Shown: positions 7,969 through 15,995, numbered from the stretch's first letter. The stretch is DNA of 64,000 nucleotides from Hydrogenispora ethanolica (GCF_004340685.1 NZ_SLUN01000019.1:1-64000); one strand, 5' to 3'. Notes: generated by a model from the letters alone, not told the origin. Translations and numbers: made by a program.

Positions 7969-9653
7969 TGACCAAAGAGATCCTCATCAATATCGGTATT
8001 GACGAGACAAGACTGGCGATCTTGGAAGAGGGAGTTTTGGTTGAATTTGCGGTGGAGCATCCCGATGAGCAGCGACGGGCCGGCAACATCTATCGGGGCA
8101 GGGTCGAAAATGTATTGCCGGGGATGCAAGCCGCTTTCGTTGATATTGGGGAAGAAAAGAACGCGTTTTTATATATTGATGACGTTATCCCGCGTGAAAG
8201 CGATTCCGATACCGCAATTGATCTAAAAAACTGTTCTATCCAGGACTTACTGCACGAAGGCCAGGAAATTGTGGTGCAGATGATTAAGGAGCCGATTGGG
8301 ACCAAAGGACCCCGAGTGGTGACCCAGATCACTATTCCTGGCAGATATTTGGTTTTAGTTCCTGCTGTCGATTATGTTGGAGTTTCACGCCGCATCGTTG
8401 ACGAATCCGAGCGGGAACGGCTAAAGAACATTGTCACAAAATTCAAAAAATCCGGAATCGGATTGATTGTGCGGACTGCCGCGGAAGAGGTCGAAGCCGC
8501 TGAATTACAGAGTGATTTTGAGTTTCTTATCAAAGTTTGGGAGAAAATAAAACGCAAAATCACGAAAGGCCCTTGTCCATCCTTAATTTACCAGGATCAT
8601 GATCTTTTATACCGGATTCTCCGAGACTATCTTGGTAAAGAAGTAGAGAGACTGGTCATTGATGATTCGGAAGCCTATTTTAAGGCGCTGGAGATCGTGA
8701 AGACGCTGGCGCCATCCCTGCGTAACCGGGTTCAGTTATATACGGGGGAAATCCCCTTATTTAAACTGTATTCAGTTGAAAGCCAAGTAGAACGGGCTTT
8801 ATGCAAGAAAGTATGGCTGGATTGCGGAGCATACTTGATCTTTGATCAAACTGAAGCACTGTCAGTCATTGATGTCAATACGGGTAAGTTTACCGGCTCG
8901 ACTTCGTTAGAAGATACAGTGTTTCAAACCAATTTGATGGCGGTAAAAGAAATTGGCCGGCAAATAAGATTGCGGAACTTAGCGGGGATCATTATTATTG
9001 ATTTCATTGACATGAGCTCCGACAGTCAGCGGGATAAGGTGATTGCACTCCTGGAAAAGGAGCTGAGTCACGATAAGACCAAAGTGAATATTCTAGGCTT
9101 CACTTCTTTGGGACTGCTTGAGTTGACTCGAAAAAAAGTCCGCCAAAGTTTAAGGGAGATTTTTCAGACCGAATGTGAGTGCTGTGACGGGACCGGATAC
9201 ACCTTGACGTTGGAGAGCCTTTCCAACAAAGCGGTAAGAGCTATTCTCCAGATGGCCCGCGATATCAACGATGAGGCGTTACTCCTGGGAGTGAACCCGC
9301 AGATCGCTTCATTATTAATCGGTCCTGGCGGAACCAACCAGGAAAAATTAGAACGGCGCCTCAATAAGACATTGTTCATTAAAGGGCAAGAGAGCTTAGA
9401 GAAGGATCAAGTTCGACTGTTGGCTTCCGGAACCAAAGAAGAAATCATGGCTTTGGCTCTGCCGGTAAAAGAAGGGGACGAAGTCGAGATAAAAATCGTG
9501 GAGCACCACATCACCAATCCGGGCGACGGCATCGGCCGGATCGAAGGTTATGTAGTGGATGTCGAAGGGGCGGGAGCCTTTATTGGCAAAAAAATTAAAG
9601 CAGCCATTACGAAAACATTTAAAACATACGCCAAAGCAAGAATCATTGGTTGA
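7968..9653 (+). CDS. rng: Ribonuclease G/E family endoribonuclease
   Basis: This 561-residue protein matches RNase G/E. It has an S1 RNA-binding domain (about 37-125, GNIYRGRVENVLPGMQAAFVDIG), then an RNase H-like and DNase I-like catalytic core with DVNTG (near residue 302) and IIIIDFIDM (near 345), whose acidic residues bind Mg. The zinc-link motif CECCDGTG (near 402) joins subunits in this family. The long degradosome scaffold tail of RNase E is absent, which fits RNase G. The family makes 5'-phosphate-sensitive cuts in AU-rich single-stranded RNA during rRNA maturation and mRNA decay. The ATG overlaps the DUF2344 stop (TGATGA). The last codons contain the -35 of the rplU promoter. Confidence 0.92.
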   Translation: MTKEILINIGIDETRLAILEEGVLVEFAVEHPDEQRRAGNIYRGRVENVLPGMQAAFVDIGEEKNAFLYIDDVIPRESDSDTAIDLKNCSIQDLLHEGQEIVVQMIKEPIGTKGPRVVTQITIPGRYLVLVPAVDYVGVSRRIVDESERERLKNIVTKFKKSGIGLIVRTAAEEVEAAELQSDFEFLIKVWEKIKRKITKGPCPSLIYQDHDLLYRILRDYLGKEVERLVIDDSEAYFKALEIVKTLAPSLRNRVQLYTGEIPLFKLYSVESQVERALCKKVWLDCGAYLIFDQTEALSVIDVNTGKFTGSTSLEDTVFQTNLMAVKEIGRQIRLRNLAGIIIIDFIDMSSDSQRDKVIALLEKELSHDKTKVNILGFTSLGLLELTRKKVRQSLREIFQTECECCDGTGYTLTLESLSNKAVRAILQMARDINDEALLLGVNPQIASLLIGPGGTNQEKLERRLNKTLFIKGQESLEKDQVRLLASGTKEEIMALALPVKEGDEVEIKIVEHHITNPGDGIGRIEGYVVDVEGAGAFIGKKIKAAITKTFKTYAKARIIG

Positions 9654-9678
9654 CTTCCAAAAGTGGGCATGATATTAT
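9650..9678 (+). promoter_or_regulatory. Sigma-A promoter of rplU-prp-rpmA
   Basis: TTGACT (9650-9655), a 17-bp spacer, then TATTAT (9673-9678). The -35 overlaps the stop codon of rng, which separates the ribosomal genes from the upstream run. Confidence 0.75.
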
Positions 9679-9685
9679 ATTATTT

Positions 9686-9778
9686 GTGGGTTTTTACCCC
9701 ATGTAACCGCACGAGTAGGTTTTAAAACACCGTATTGGTGTACCGGATTCGGCGAGTCTGATGAGGGAGGTGTACCGA
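9686..9778 (+). ncRNA. Ribosomal protein L21 leader
   Basis: The 5' UTR of rplU contains AACCGCACGAGTAGGTTTT, AAACACC, then TACCGGATTCGGCGAGTCTG and a short TGAGGGAGG ribosome site. This layout resembles the L21 leader RNA family of Firmicutes, in which L21 binding is thought to control its own operon. I recognise it by pattern only; a covariance search (RF00559) would settle it. The 5' end is set from the promoter. Confidence 0.7.
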
Positions 9779-10225
9779 ATGTATGCTGTAATTGAGTGTG
9801 GTGGTAAACAGTATCGGGTTCAGGAGGGCGATCTGGTTCGGGTTGAGAAATTGCCGAGCGAGGTTGGTTCCAATCTCACCATTGACAAAGTTTTGTTAAT
9901 TGGTGGCGAGCAAACGATTATCGGGAATCCGTTCGTTGAGGGTGCTCGAGTCGTAGCGACAGTCTTGAATCAGGATAAAAGCAAGAAAGTGCTTGTTTTC
10001 CGGTATAAGGCCAAAAAGAACATCCGTGTCCGTTATGGACATCGTCAACCATTCACCGCTATTTTAGTGCAAAAGATTTTGAAAGCCGGAGAAACCGACA
10101 CGGTTTCCGAGCAACCTGTGAAAGCTGCCAAAAAAGCAAAAGCTGAACAAGCGGCAACCCAGGAAACCGGAGCAGCAAAACCGAAGACAACCCGGACGAA
10201 GAAAGCTACTACAACCAAGGCCTAA
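9779..10225 (+). CDS. rplU: 50S ribosomal protein L21 with long C-terminal tail
   Basis: The first ~103 residues are ordinary bL21 (MYAVIECGGKQYRVQEGD, then KKNIRVRYGHRQPFTAILVQKI), which binds 23S rRNA. The protein continues for about 45 extra residues rich in Lys, Ala, Thr and Glu (VKAAKKAKAEQAATQ... ending RTKKATTTKA), giving 148 residues. The tail looks disordered and positively charged. The ATG at 9779 follows GGGAGGTG. The stop TAA overlaps the prp start, so the two genes are translationally coupled. The upstream leader probably gives feedback control. Confidence 0.95.
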   Translation: MYAVIECGGKQYRVQEGDLVRVEKLPSEVGSNLTIDKVLLIGGEQTIIGNPFVEGARVVATVLNQDKSKKVLVFRYKAKKNIRVRYGHRQPFTAILVQKILKAGETDTVSEQPVKAAKKAKAEQAATQETGAAKPKTTRTKKATTTKA

Positions 10226-10560
10226 TGGTTTCAATTCTTATCAAACGTGATTTATCCGGGCTATTGTGCGGGTTCACTTGTTCCGGACATGCCGATTATT
10301 CGGATAAAGGTTTTGATATTGTATGTTCTGGAATTTCGGCCTTGACACAGACTACGCTGCTCGCTCTAAATCAGCTTGTTGACTTGGAACTGCAAGTGGA
10401 AGCGGAACCAAAAACGGGTTTTCTAGATTGTAAATGGTCTCCGGATGATCCGCTCAAACAAGCGCAGGCGGATTTATTAGTCGGGGCAATGAGGCTGGGT
10501 TTGTCTGAGATTCAGAAGCTATATCCTAAGAATTTAAAACTCCTTGAAGTGGAGGTGTGA
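10225..10560 (+). CDS. prp: Ribosomal-processing cysteine protease Prp
   Basis: This is a 111-residue protein of the Prp (YsxB) family. Prp removes the N-terminal extension of ribosomal protein L27 in Firmicutes, a step that is essential in Staphylococcus aureus. The catalytic pair is visible: His 22 in CSGHADYSDKG and Cys 34 in DIVCSGISALTQT, at the same numbers as in the staphylococcal enzyme. It lies between rplU and rpmA, overlapping rplU by one base (TAATG), with rpmA three bases downstream of its stop. Its substrate motif is present in the adjacent L27. Confidence 0.95.
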   Translation: MVSILIKRDLSGLLCGFTCSGHADYSDKGFDIVCSGISALTQTTLLALNQLVDLELQVEAEPKTGFLDCKWSPDDPLKQAQADLLVGAMRLGLSEIQKLYPKNLKLLEVEV

Positions 10561-10563
10561 GTC

Positions 10564-10857
10564 ATGATCCAATTTGATCTGCAGTTCTTTGCTCATAAAA
10601 AGGGGGTTGGAAGCTCCCGAAATGGACGCGACAGCGCTGCACAACGTTTGGGTGTCAAACGTTTTGCCGGTCAGGAGGTTTCCGCCGGGAACATTCTGGT
10701 TCGTCAGCGCGGCACCAAATTCCATCCCGGTAATAACGTGGGAATTGGTAAGGATGACACCTTGTTCGCTCTTATTGACGGGTTCGTTACTTTTGAGCGA
10801 GTCGGTCGGACGAATAAGCAAGTTAGTGTTTACCCTGAAAAGACGATTACCGTTTAA
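10564..10857 (+). CDS. rpmA: 50S ribosomal protein L27 with Prp-cleaved N-terminus
   Basis: This is a 97-residue bL27. The N-terminus [17 protein letters not shown] carries the Firmicutes extension, with the predicted Prp cut after FFA (residue 10), exposing HKKG. The mature N-terminus reaches the peptidyl-transferase centre. The core motif [24 protein letters not shown] is intact. GGAGGTG precedes the ATG, and a terminator follows at once, ending the rplU-prp-rpmA unit. The obg gene that often follows rpmA is not present here. Confidence 0.97.
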   Translation: MIQFDLQFFAHKKGVGSSRNGRDSAAQRLGVKRFAGQEVSAGNILVRQRGTKFHPGNNVGIGKDDTLFALIDGFVTFERVGRTNKQVSVYPEKTITV

Positions 10858-10884
10858 GACCTGGATTACCAGGTCTTTTTTTTA
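10858..10884 (+). terminator. Terminator of the rplU-prp-rpmA operon
   Basis: The stem GACCTGG / CCAGGTC has a 4-nt loop and is followed by a run of eight T. Confidence 0.9.
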
Positions 10885-10979
10885 TTCATGATTACTGGAA
10901 TGGGTTGGGTGATGTTCGAAGAATATCGCTCCCTTTTTTTGCGCAAAATCTATTTATAAAGCGCAAGGGGGCGTTCTTT

Positions 10980-12167
10980 TTGAAGAGTAATTGGAAGATT
11001 GCGATTGTGCTGTTTGCGGTCGTCTTAATGATGAATCTCGTTTCGCCCGCTCTTGTTCGAGCGAAGGCGCTAAATCCTGATTTGCAATTAAAAATTGACG
11101 CTCATGCGGCGGTGCTGTTGGAACCGTCCTCCGGAGAGATTGTCTTTGCGAAAAATCCCGATTTACAACTTCCACCGGCTAGCGTTACCAAACTGATGGT
11201 GATGCTGTTGGTATTGGAAGCGGTGGACCGGGGAGACGTCAAACTGACAGATGTGGTTGCCGCATCTCCGGAAGCCTGCAAAATGGGCGGTTCTCAAATC
11301 TGGCTGGAACCCGGTGAGCAAATGACCGTGTCCGAGCTTTTGAAGGCGGTATGTATTGTTTCGGCCAATGACGCTTCGTATGCTTTAGCGGAACACATCG
11401 CGGGTTCGGAAGAGAATTTTATTTCTCTGATGAATAAGCGGGCCAAGCAACTTAGCTTAAAAAGTACTGTATATGTCAATACGACCGGGCTCGATCCCGA
11501 CGGCGGCGGCGCCGGAAATATGACTTCGGCGGGGGATATGGCATTATTGGCCCGGGAAGTCATCAAACACCCGACTGTTTTTCGTTGGACTGGAGTTTGG
11601 ATCGACAGTCTGCGCGGTGGCAAATCGTTTCTGCGAAACACGAATAAATTAGTACGTTTTTATCGTGGCTGCGACGGTTTGAAGACCGGCTACACCGCTA
11701 AAGCCGGATTTTGTTTGGTTGCCTCGGCAAAACGGGATGGCGTCCGCCTCGTTGCAGTCGTCATGAACTCGCCTACCACCGACGCCCGTTCAAAAGATAT
11801 CAGCAAATTACTGAATTACGGGTTCTCAAAGTTTAAGGCAGTCCAAATCTATCAAGGAGGGGAGACGGTCAGTCGAGTTAAGGTTTTCCGCGGGACACAA
11901 CCATTGGTTGCGGCGGTGGTTCCTCGTGAATTGGCGGCAGTCCTGCATCGAGAGGCGCGAGGGAATGTCGTAAAGACGATTCAGTTGGAACGGGTCGTCA
12001 ACGCCCCGGTTCGAAAGGGACAAAAAATTGGTCAAGTGCTATTATCCATCGATGGAAAGAGCTGTGGACAAGTGGATCTGGTAGCGGCGGCCGATATCAA
12101 ACGAGCGTCCGTTCTCCAGATATGGTGGGAAATCTTCCGACGGACCATTCGAATTGGAGTATCTTAA
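10980..12167 (+). CDS. dacF: D-alanyl-D-alanine carboxypeptidase, DacF type
   Basis: This 395-residue preprotein has a signal peptide (about residues 1-28, KIAIVLFAVVLMMNLVSPALVRA). Its S11 carboxypeptidase domain has SVTK (Ser 68, Lys 71), SAND (near 127) and KTG (near 236), followed by the C-terminal PBP5-like domain and a final amphipathic helix for membrane attachment. It trims the terminal D-Ala from peptidoglycan stem peptides. Its place directly upstream of spoIIAA-spoIIAB-sigF matches B. subtilis dacF, a forespore gene acting on spore cortex cross-linking. A TTG at 10980 follows AAGGGGG; the in-frame codons upstream have no ribosome site. Confidence 0.9.
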   Translation: MKSNWKIAIVLFAVVLMMNLVSPALVRAKALNPDLQLKIDAHAAVLLEPSSGEIVFAKNPDLQLPPASVTKLMVMLLVLEAVDRGDVKLTDVVAASPEACKMGGSQIWLEPGEQMTVSELLKAVCIVSANDASYALAEHIAGSEENFISLMNKRAKQLSLKSTVYVNTTGLDPDGGGAGNMTSAGDMALLAREVIKHPTVFRWTGVWIDSLRGGKSFLRNTNKLVRFYRGCDGLKTGYTAKAGFCLVASAKRDGVRLVAVVMNSPTTDARSKDISKLLNYGFSKFKAVQIYQGGETVSRVKVFRGTQPLVAAVVPRELAAVLHREARGNVVKTIQLERVVNAPVRKGQKIGQVLLSIDGKSCGQVDLVAAADIKRASVLQIWWEIFRRTIRIGVS

Positions 12168-12180
12168 GAATCATCCTAAG

Positions 12181-12206
12181 CCCAGATCAAAGCGATCTGG
12201 GTTTTT
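12181..12206 (+). terminator. Terminator after dacF
   Basis: The stem CCCAGATC / GATCTGGG has a 5-nt loop and is followed by six T. Confidence 0.9.
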
Positions 12207-12221
12207 TATATGAAAATATGG

Positions 12222-12248
12222 CCAGGTGGGAAAACCTGGTTCTTTTTT
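12222..12248 (+). terminator. Second T-tailed hairpin after dacF
   Basis: The stem CCAGGT / ACCTGG is followed by TTCTTTTTT, 16 bp beyond the first terminator. A tandem terminator would insulate spoIIA from dacF transcription. Confidence 0.6.
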
Positions 12249-12324
12249 ACAAAAACGTCATCGCCACCTGATTGAAAAACCGTTACAAATAGTGATTTTC
12301 CGGGCTTTTTTGTCTTTTTACGAA

Positions 12325-12353
12325 GCAGGATCTGCCGGACCGACGGCGAATCC
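12325..12353 (+). promoter_or_regulatory. Sigma-H-type promoter of spoIIA
   Basis: GCAGGATCT, an 11-bp spacer, then GGCGAATCC fits the sigma-H consensus RnAGGAwww-N11/12-RnnGAATww at all core positions. It lies 31 bp before the spoIIAA start. In B. subtilis the spoIIA operon is transcribed by sigma-H with Spo0A-P. I see no convincing Spo0A box. Confidence 0.7.
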
Positions 12354-12383
12354 TTTGCAAGGATCTGGAAAGGAGGACTTCTT

Positions 12384-12722
12384 TTGGTCATCGAAACAGA
12401 GCGAATTGGCACGAATCTAGTGGTCGAATTGGATGGTGAACTCGATCTGGAGACTTCGCCGGCCTTCCGGACGGTAGTTGAAGACCGGTTAACTCAGTAC
12501 GATACTATTAAACATTTGATACTGGACCTGAAAAAAGTAAATTTTATCGATAGTTCGGGCTTGGGAGTTATACTCGGCCGGTTTAAAAGATTGAGTCAAC
12601 AGGGCGGGAAACTCTCAGCCATTAATGTATCGCCTCCCATCCGCCGAATTTTTGAGTTATCCGGATTGTTGAAGATCATGGATATTTACGAGAACCGTCA
12701 GCAAGCACTCGACAGGTTTTAG
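12384..12722 (+). CDS. spoIIAA: Anti-sigma F factor antagonist
   Basis: This is a 112-residue STAS-domain protein with the phosphorylation motif FIDSSGLGVILGR (Ser 57/58). In sporulation, unphosphorylated SpoIIAA binds SpoIIAB and frees sigma-F in the forespore; SpoIIAB phosphorylates it, and SpoIIE (not in this window) reverses that. The start is a TTG after AAGGAGG. It is the first gene of the conserved spoIIAA-spoIIAB-sigF operon, with 13 bp to spoIIAB. Confidence 0.96.
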   Translation: MVIETERIGTNLVVELDGELDLETSPAFRTVVEDRLTQYDTIKHLILDLKKVNFIDSSGLGVILGRFKRLSQQGGKLSAINVSPPIRRIFELSGLLKIMDIYENRQQALDRF

Positions 12723-12735
12723 TGGGGGTAGGATA

Positions 12736-13185
12736 ATGTTGAAAAACTATTTAAAAATGGAATTCCCCAGTCTTCCTCAGAATGTCGGCTTGGCCAGGTC
12801 CATTGTAGCAACATTTGCCGCGCAATTGGAATTCACTTTGTCTGAAGTGGAGGAGATTCGCGTGGCGATCTCCGAAGCGGTCTCAAACTGTGTTATTCAC
12901 GCTTACCCCAAAAAACCGGGGATCGTTCAGCTGGAGTTGATGATCGAACGGGCCACGCTTACGATGAAGGTGAAGGATTTCGGAAAGGGCATTTCCGACA
13001 TCGAGCAAGCGAAACAAGCTACTTTTTCCACTGATCCCGAACGAATGGGTTTAGGCTTGGTTTTCATGGAATCATTCATGGATGAAATGAACATCAGTTC
13101 TCGTCCCCAGGAAGGAACCACCGTAATTATGAAAAAGCGTCCAGAACGGGGGTTCGTCAATGTCGGGATCTCCAGGAGCTGTTAA
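12736..13185 (+). CDS. spoIIAB: Anti-sigma F factor / serine kinase
   Basis: This 149-residue GHKL ATPase has the N-box EIRVAISEAVSNCVIHAY, the G1 DFGKGI and the G2 region GLGLVFMESFMDEM. It binds sigma-F and keeps it inactive in an ATP-bound complex, and phosphorylates SpoIIAA. Its 3' end overlaps the sigF start by 26 nt, which gives translational coupling and balanced amounts of the two partners, as in other spore formers. The C-terminal ~13 residues (RGFVNVGISRSC) are read within the overlap. Confidence 0.96.
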   Translation: MLKNYLKMEFPSLPQNVGLARSIVATFAAQLEFTLSEVEEIRVAISEAVSNCVIHAYPKKPGIVQLELMIERATLTMKVKDFGKGISDIEQAKQATFSTDPERMGLGLVFMESFMDEMNISSRPQEGTTVIMKKRPERGFVNVGISRSC

Positions 13186-13939
13186 AAACGATATTACTCT
13201 GCCCAACGACGGACTGCTTAGTGATGAGGAGTTTTTGCGCTTAATCACCGAGTACCATGGCGGGAATTCGGAAGCGAAAAATACCATTGTCCAGCATAAT
13301 CTGCGATTGGTCATGAGCATCGCGCAACGCTTCGGCAACCGGGGCGAGCTTGAAGATTTGTTTCAGATCGGATGCATCGGGTTGATGAAGGCGGTGGAGA
13401 AGTTTAATCCGACCTACGGGGTCAAGTTTTCAACTTATGCCGTGCCGGTGATTATCGGCGAAATTAAACAGCACCTCCGCGATGAGGGTCCCATCAAAAT
13501 CAGCCGGGGTATTAAGGAGGTTGCCGTCAAGGTCGAACAGACCCGGGTTCAATTGCTGAATCTGTTGGGAAAGGAGCCCACCCTGTCCGAACTGGAAGAG
13601 GCTTCGGGATTGCCCCGGGAAGAGATTGCCGGCGCGTTAGAGGCGACCCGGCCGGTCAACTCGTTGCAGGACTTCATTCGCGAAGATGAGGGAGATGTTT
13701 TATACCGGGAACAATTAGTGGGGGAGGATGGAGATCATTCCAAATGGCTGGAGCATTTTGCCCTGCGCGAAGTGATCGAAAAATTGCCGCCGCGTTTAAA
13801 ATCCCTCATCGAGCTGCGTTTTTTCGAGGAGAAGACGCAGACTGAGGTTGCCGGGATCTTTGGGGTCTCCCAAGTACAGGTTTGTCGTCTGGAGAAAGAA
13901 GCCTTGCACCAATTGCGGAAGTTATATTTGAGCGATTAG
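13160..13939 (+). CDS. sigF: RNA polymerase sporulation sigma factor F
   Basis: This is a 259-residue sigma-70 family protein with region 2 (HNLRLVMSIAQRFGN, DLFQIGCIGLMKAVEKFNPTYGVKFSTYA), region 3 (PIKISRGIKEVA) and region 4 with a helix-turn-helix (TQTEVAGIFGVSQVQVCRLEKEALHQLRK). It is the first forespore-specific sigma factor and is held by SpoIIAB until polar division. The ATG lies inside spoIIAB. A 46-codon membrane ORF follows 39 bp downstream, before a terminator. Confidence 0.97.
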   Translation: MSGSPGAVKNDITLPNDGLLSDEEFLRLITEYHGGNSEAKNTIVQHNLRLVMSIAQRFGNRGELEDLFQIGCIGLMKAVEKFNPTYGVKFSTYAVPVIIGEIKQHLRDEGPIKISRGIKEVAVKVEQTRVQLLNLLGKEPTLSELEEASGLPREEIAGALEATRPVNSLQDFIREDEGDVLYREQLVGEDGDHSKWLEHFALREVIEKLPPRLKSLIELRFFEEKTQTEVAGIFGVSQVQVCRLEKEALHQLRKLYLSD

Positions 13940-13978
13940 TTTTCGGGGTTCGGGGAATAATATTCTCGGTGAAGCTTG

Positions 13979-14119
13979 ATGCGCAAAACGGGAATTATTT
14001 TGATGATATTATCATTCCTCGTGTTAATTTTCGGCCTGGCATATTATTGGCTGTTCGACGACGACCGCAATCAAACCAAGGCCAGATTGGTTCACGCCAT
14101 ACAGGTGGAAAAGTTTTAG
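13979..14119 (+). CDS. Small single-span membrane protein (hypothetical)
   Basis: This 46-codon ORF begins MRKTGIILMILSFLVLIFG and continues with AYYWLFDDDRNQTKAR, ending VEKF. It has a short basic start, one strong membrane helix (residues 5-25) and a charged tail, as in many real small membrane proteins. It lies 39 bp after sigF, on the same strand, and before the terminator at 14190, so it could be the last gene of the spoIIA transcript. The ribosome site is weak (CGGTGAAG). I do not recognise a family, so conservation in relatives is needed to confirm it. Confidence 0.5.
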   Translation: MRKTGIILMILSFLVLIFGLAYYWLFDDDRNQTKARLVHAIQVEKF

Positions 14120-14189
14120 ACTGGGGAATTTCCCTAAATTTTATTGCGTTTTTTCGTATAAAATGGCAAAATAAGAATCATTGGAGCAG

Positions 14190-14215
14190 AACGATACTTT
14201 CCGTATCGTTTTTTT
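14190..14215 (+). terminator. Terminator after the sigF region
   Basis: The stem AACGATAC / GTATCGTT has a 5-nt loop and is followed by TTTTT. Confidence 0.88.
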
Positions 14216-14257
14216 CATGATAAAATCAAGGCATACATTGAATTCGGGGTGTTCGGA

Positions 14258-15508
14258 ATGAAAGGAGTCATTATTGATCGTGGTTGGACGCGACAGGAGA
14301 TCGAGCGGCAGATGACCGAGATCGGGGTAGACTGGCGCGGTATTGAAATTATGACGGATAAATTTCAGCATTACATCATTCGCCTTTTCGAGCTAACCCC
14401 CCGCCAGGCGTCAATCATTAAACAGGAAATGCTGGCCAGAGGAGCGGAAGCCGCTGTTTCATGGCAGATCTGCTCCATGGATTTTGGCGGCATGGCAAAA
14501 ACTGGCTTGTTGCTTTCCGGTACATTACGGCAGCTATACCAATTTATCGCTAAGTTAAAGCTGCAACCGTTCGGCCTGCCGGACCTGGCGGAACGAATTG
14601 AGAATGCCCTCGATAACTACAGGAATGATCGGCCTGTGTTAACTTTGGCCGGGCGTAGCTATGACTGGTCTGTCAAGACTTATGTGATGGGGATTATCAA
14701 CATTACTCCCGACTCTTTCTCAGGAGACGGCCTTTACCGGGATAAAAACTTTATTGAGGCAGCTGTGGAACAAGCCTTGCAAATGATTGAAGACGGCGCT
14801 GATTTTCTGGATGTTGGCGCCGAATCGACTCGGCCCGGTACGCTGATGAACCGCGGCACCTTTCCGGTAAATGGAGATGCAGCCCGAGTTTCCGCCGAGG
14901 AAGAAGAACGGCGGTTACTACCGGTTATTAAGGAATTGGCGAATGCGGTAAAAATCCCGATTTCGGTTGATACCTATAAACCGTCGGTGGCTGAAAAAGC
15001 CTTGAATTTGGGTGCGGCAATGATTAACGATATTTGGGGGTTGCAGTCGCCGGAAGATCCGGAACGCCGGATGGCTAAACTGATTGGCGAGACCGGAGTC
15101 CCGATTATCATGATGCACAATCGGAGTCAATCGGGTTATGCTCATCTGATGCGAGAGATCATTGACTCGTTGGCTGAATCGATAGAGATCGCCCAATCGG
15201 CCGGAGCTAGAAAGGAACAGCTCATCATCGATCCCGGGATTGGCTTTGGCAAATCCCATCAGGATAACCTTTCTGTCCTGGCCCATCTGGATCAGTTGAA
15301 GATTTTGGGTTGTCCGGTTTTGTTGGGGACTTCCCGGAAATCGGTGGTGGGATTGACACTGGATCTCCCGGTTGAGGAACGGTTGGCGGGGAGTTTGGCT
15401 ACGGTAGCGTGGGGTATTTCCCAAGGAGTCAATATTGTGCGGGTTCATGATGTGAAAGAGACGGTTAGGGCGGTGAAGATGTGTGACGCAATACGATCGG
15501 CAAACTAA
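14258..15508 (+). CDS. folP: Dihydropteroate synthase with N-terminal extension
   Basis: This is a 416-residue protein; the usual length is about 270-280. The C-terminal part from about residue 144 is DHPS (VMGIINITPDSFSGDG, DFLDVGAESTRPG, ISVDTYKP, NDIWG, IDPGIGFGK, LLGTSRKS), which joins p-aminobenzoate to the pterin pyrophosphate in folate synthesis. The first ~143 residues are an extra alpha/beta domain that I do not recognise, seen on FolP of some clostridia. ATG 14258 follows GGGGTG; the GTG three codons upstream overlaps that site. The 3' end overlaps folK by 26 nt, so the two act in consecutive steps and are coupled. Loop 1 and loop 2 sulfonamide-site motifs look intact. Confidence 0.93.
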   Translation: MKGVIIDRGWTRQEIERQMTEIGVDWRGIEIMTDKFQHYIIRLFELTPRQASIIKQEMLARGAEAAVSWQICSMDFGGMAKTGLLLSGTLRQLYQFIAKLKLQPFGLPDLAERIENALDNYRNDRPVLTLAGRSYDWSVKTYVMGIINITPDSFSGDGLYRDKNFIEAAVEQALQMIEDGADFLDVGAESTRPGTLMNRGTFPVNGDAARVSAEEEERRLLPVIKELANAVKIPISVDTYKPSVAEKALNLGAAMINDIWGLQSPEDPERRMAKLIGETGVPIIMMHNRSQSGYAHLMREIIDSLAESIEIAQSAGARKEQLIIDPGIGFGKSHQDNLSVLAHLDQLKILGCPVLLGTSRKSVVGLTLDLPVEERLAGSLATVAWGISQGVNIVRVHDVKETVRAVKMCDAIRSAN

Positions 15509-15995
15509 AATCGTGATTGCGCTCGGAAGCAACCTCGGGGATTGCTCAGCCAACCTGGAACAGGCAGTCCGAAAGATGGAGGCCTTTTTCGGAGCGCCAT
15601 TGGTTTGTTCCTCGGTCTACCGAAGCGAGCCGGTTGAAGTGCGGGACCAACCGTGGTTTCTCAATCAAGTGGCATATTTCGAAACGGATGCTCCGCTCCC
15701 GCCATTGGTCATATTGAAGAATCTCAAAGCAATCGAGGCCCAGATGGGCCGGATTCCGGGAGCTCGGTACGGGCCGCGGTTGATCGACCTGGATCTATTA
15801 TTCTATGGGGATTGGGTATTGGAAACCGCCAATCTGACGGTACCCCACCCCAAATTGGAAGAGCGGTCTTTCGTGTTAATGCCCTTAGTGGAGATTCTTC
15901 CCGATTTCATCCATCCCCGCACCGGCATTCCGCTGACGGAAATACTGGAGCAAAATCGGCCGCGGTTAGCCCGCTGTGAGCGAATGGTTCAATAA
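15483..15995 (+). CDS. folK: 6-hydroxymethyl-7,8-dihydropterin pyrophosphokinase
   Basis: This 170-residue protein has the HPPK motifs VIALGSNLGD, PWFLNQVAYFET and GPRLIDLDLLFYGD, then PHPKLEERSFVLMPLVEI. It transfers pyrophosphate from ATP to hydroxymethyl-dihydropterin, giving the substrate of FolP. The start is a GTG inside the end of folP. The aldolase gene folB is not between them and must lie elsewhere. Confidence 0.96.
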   Translation: MTQYDRQTKIVIALGSNLGDCSANLEQAVRKMEAFFGAPLVCSSVYRSEPVEVRDQPWFLNQVAYFETDAPLPPLVILKNLKAIEAQMGRIPGARYGPRLIDLDLLFYGDWVLETANLTVPHPKLEERSFVLMPLVEILPDFIHPRTGIPLTEILEQNRPRLARCERMVQ

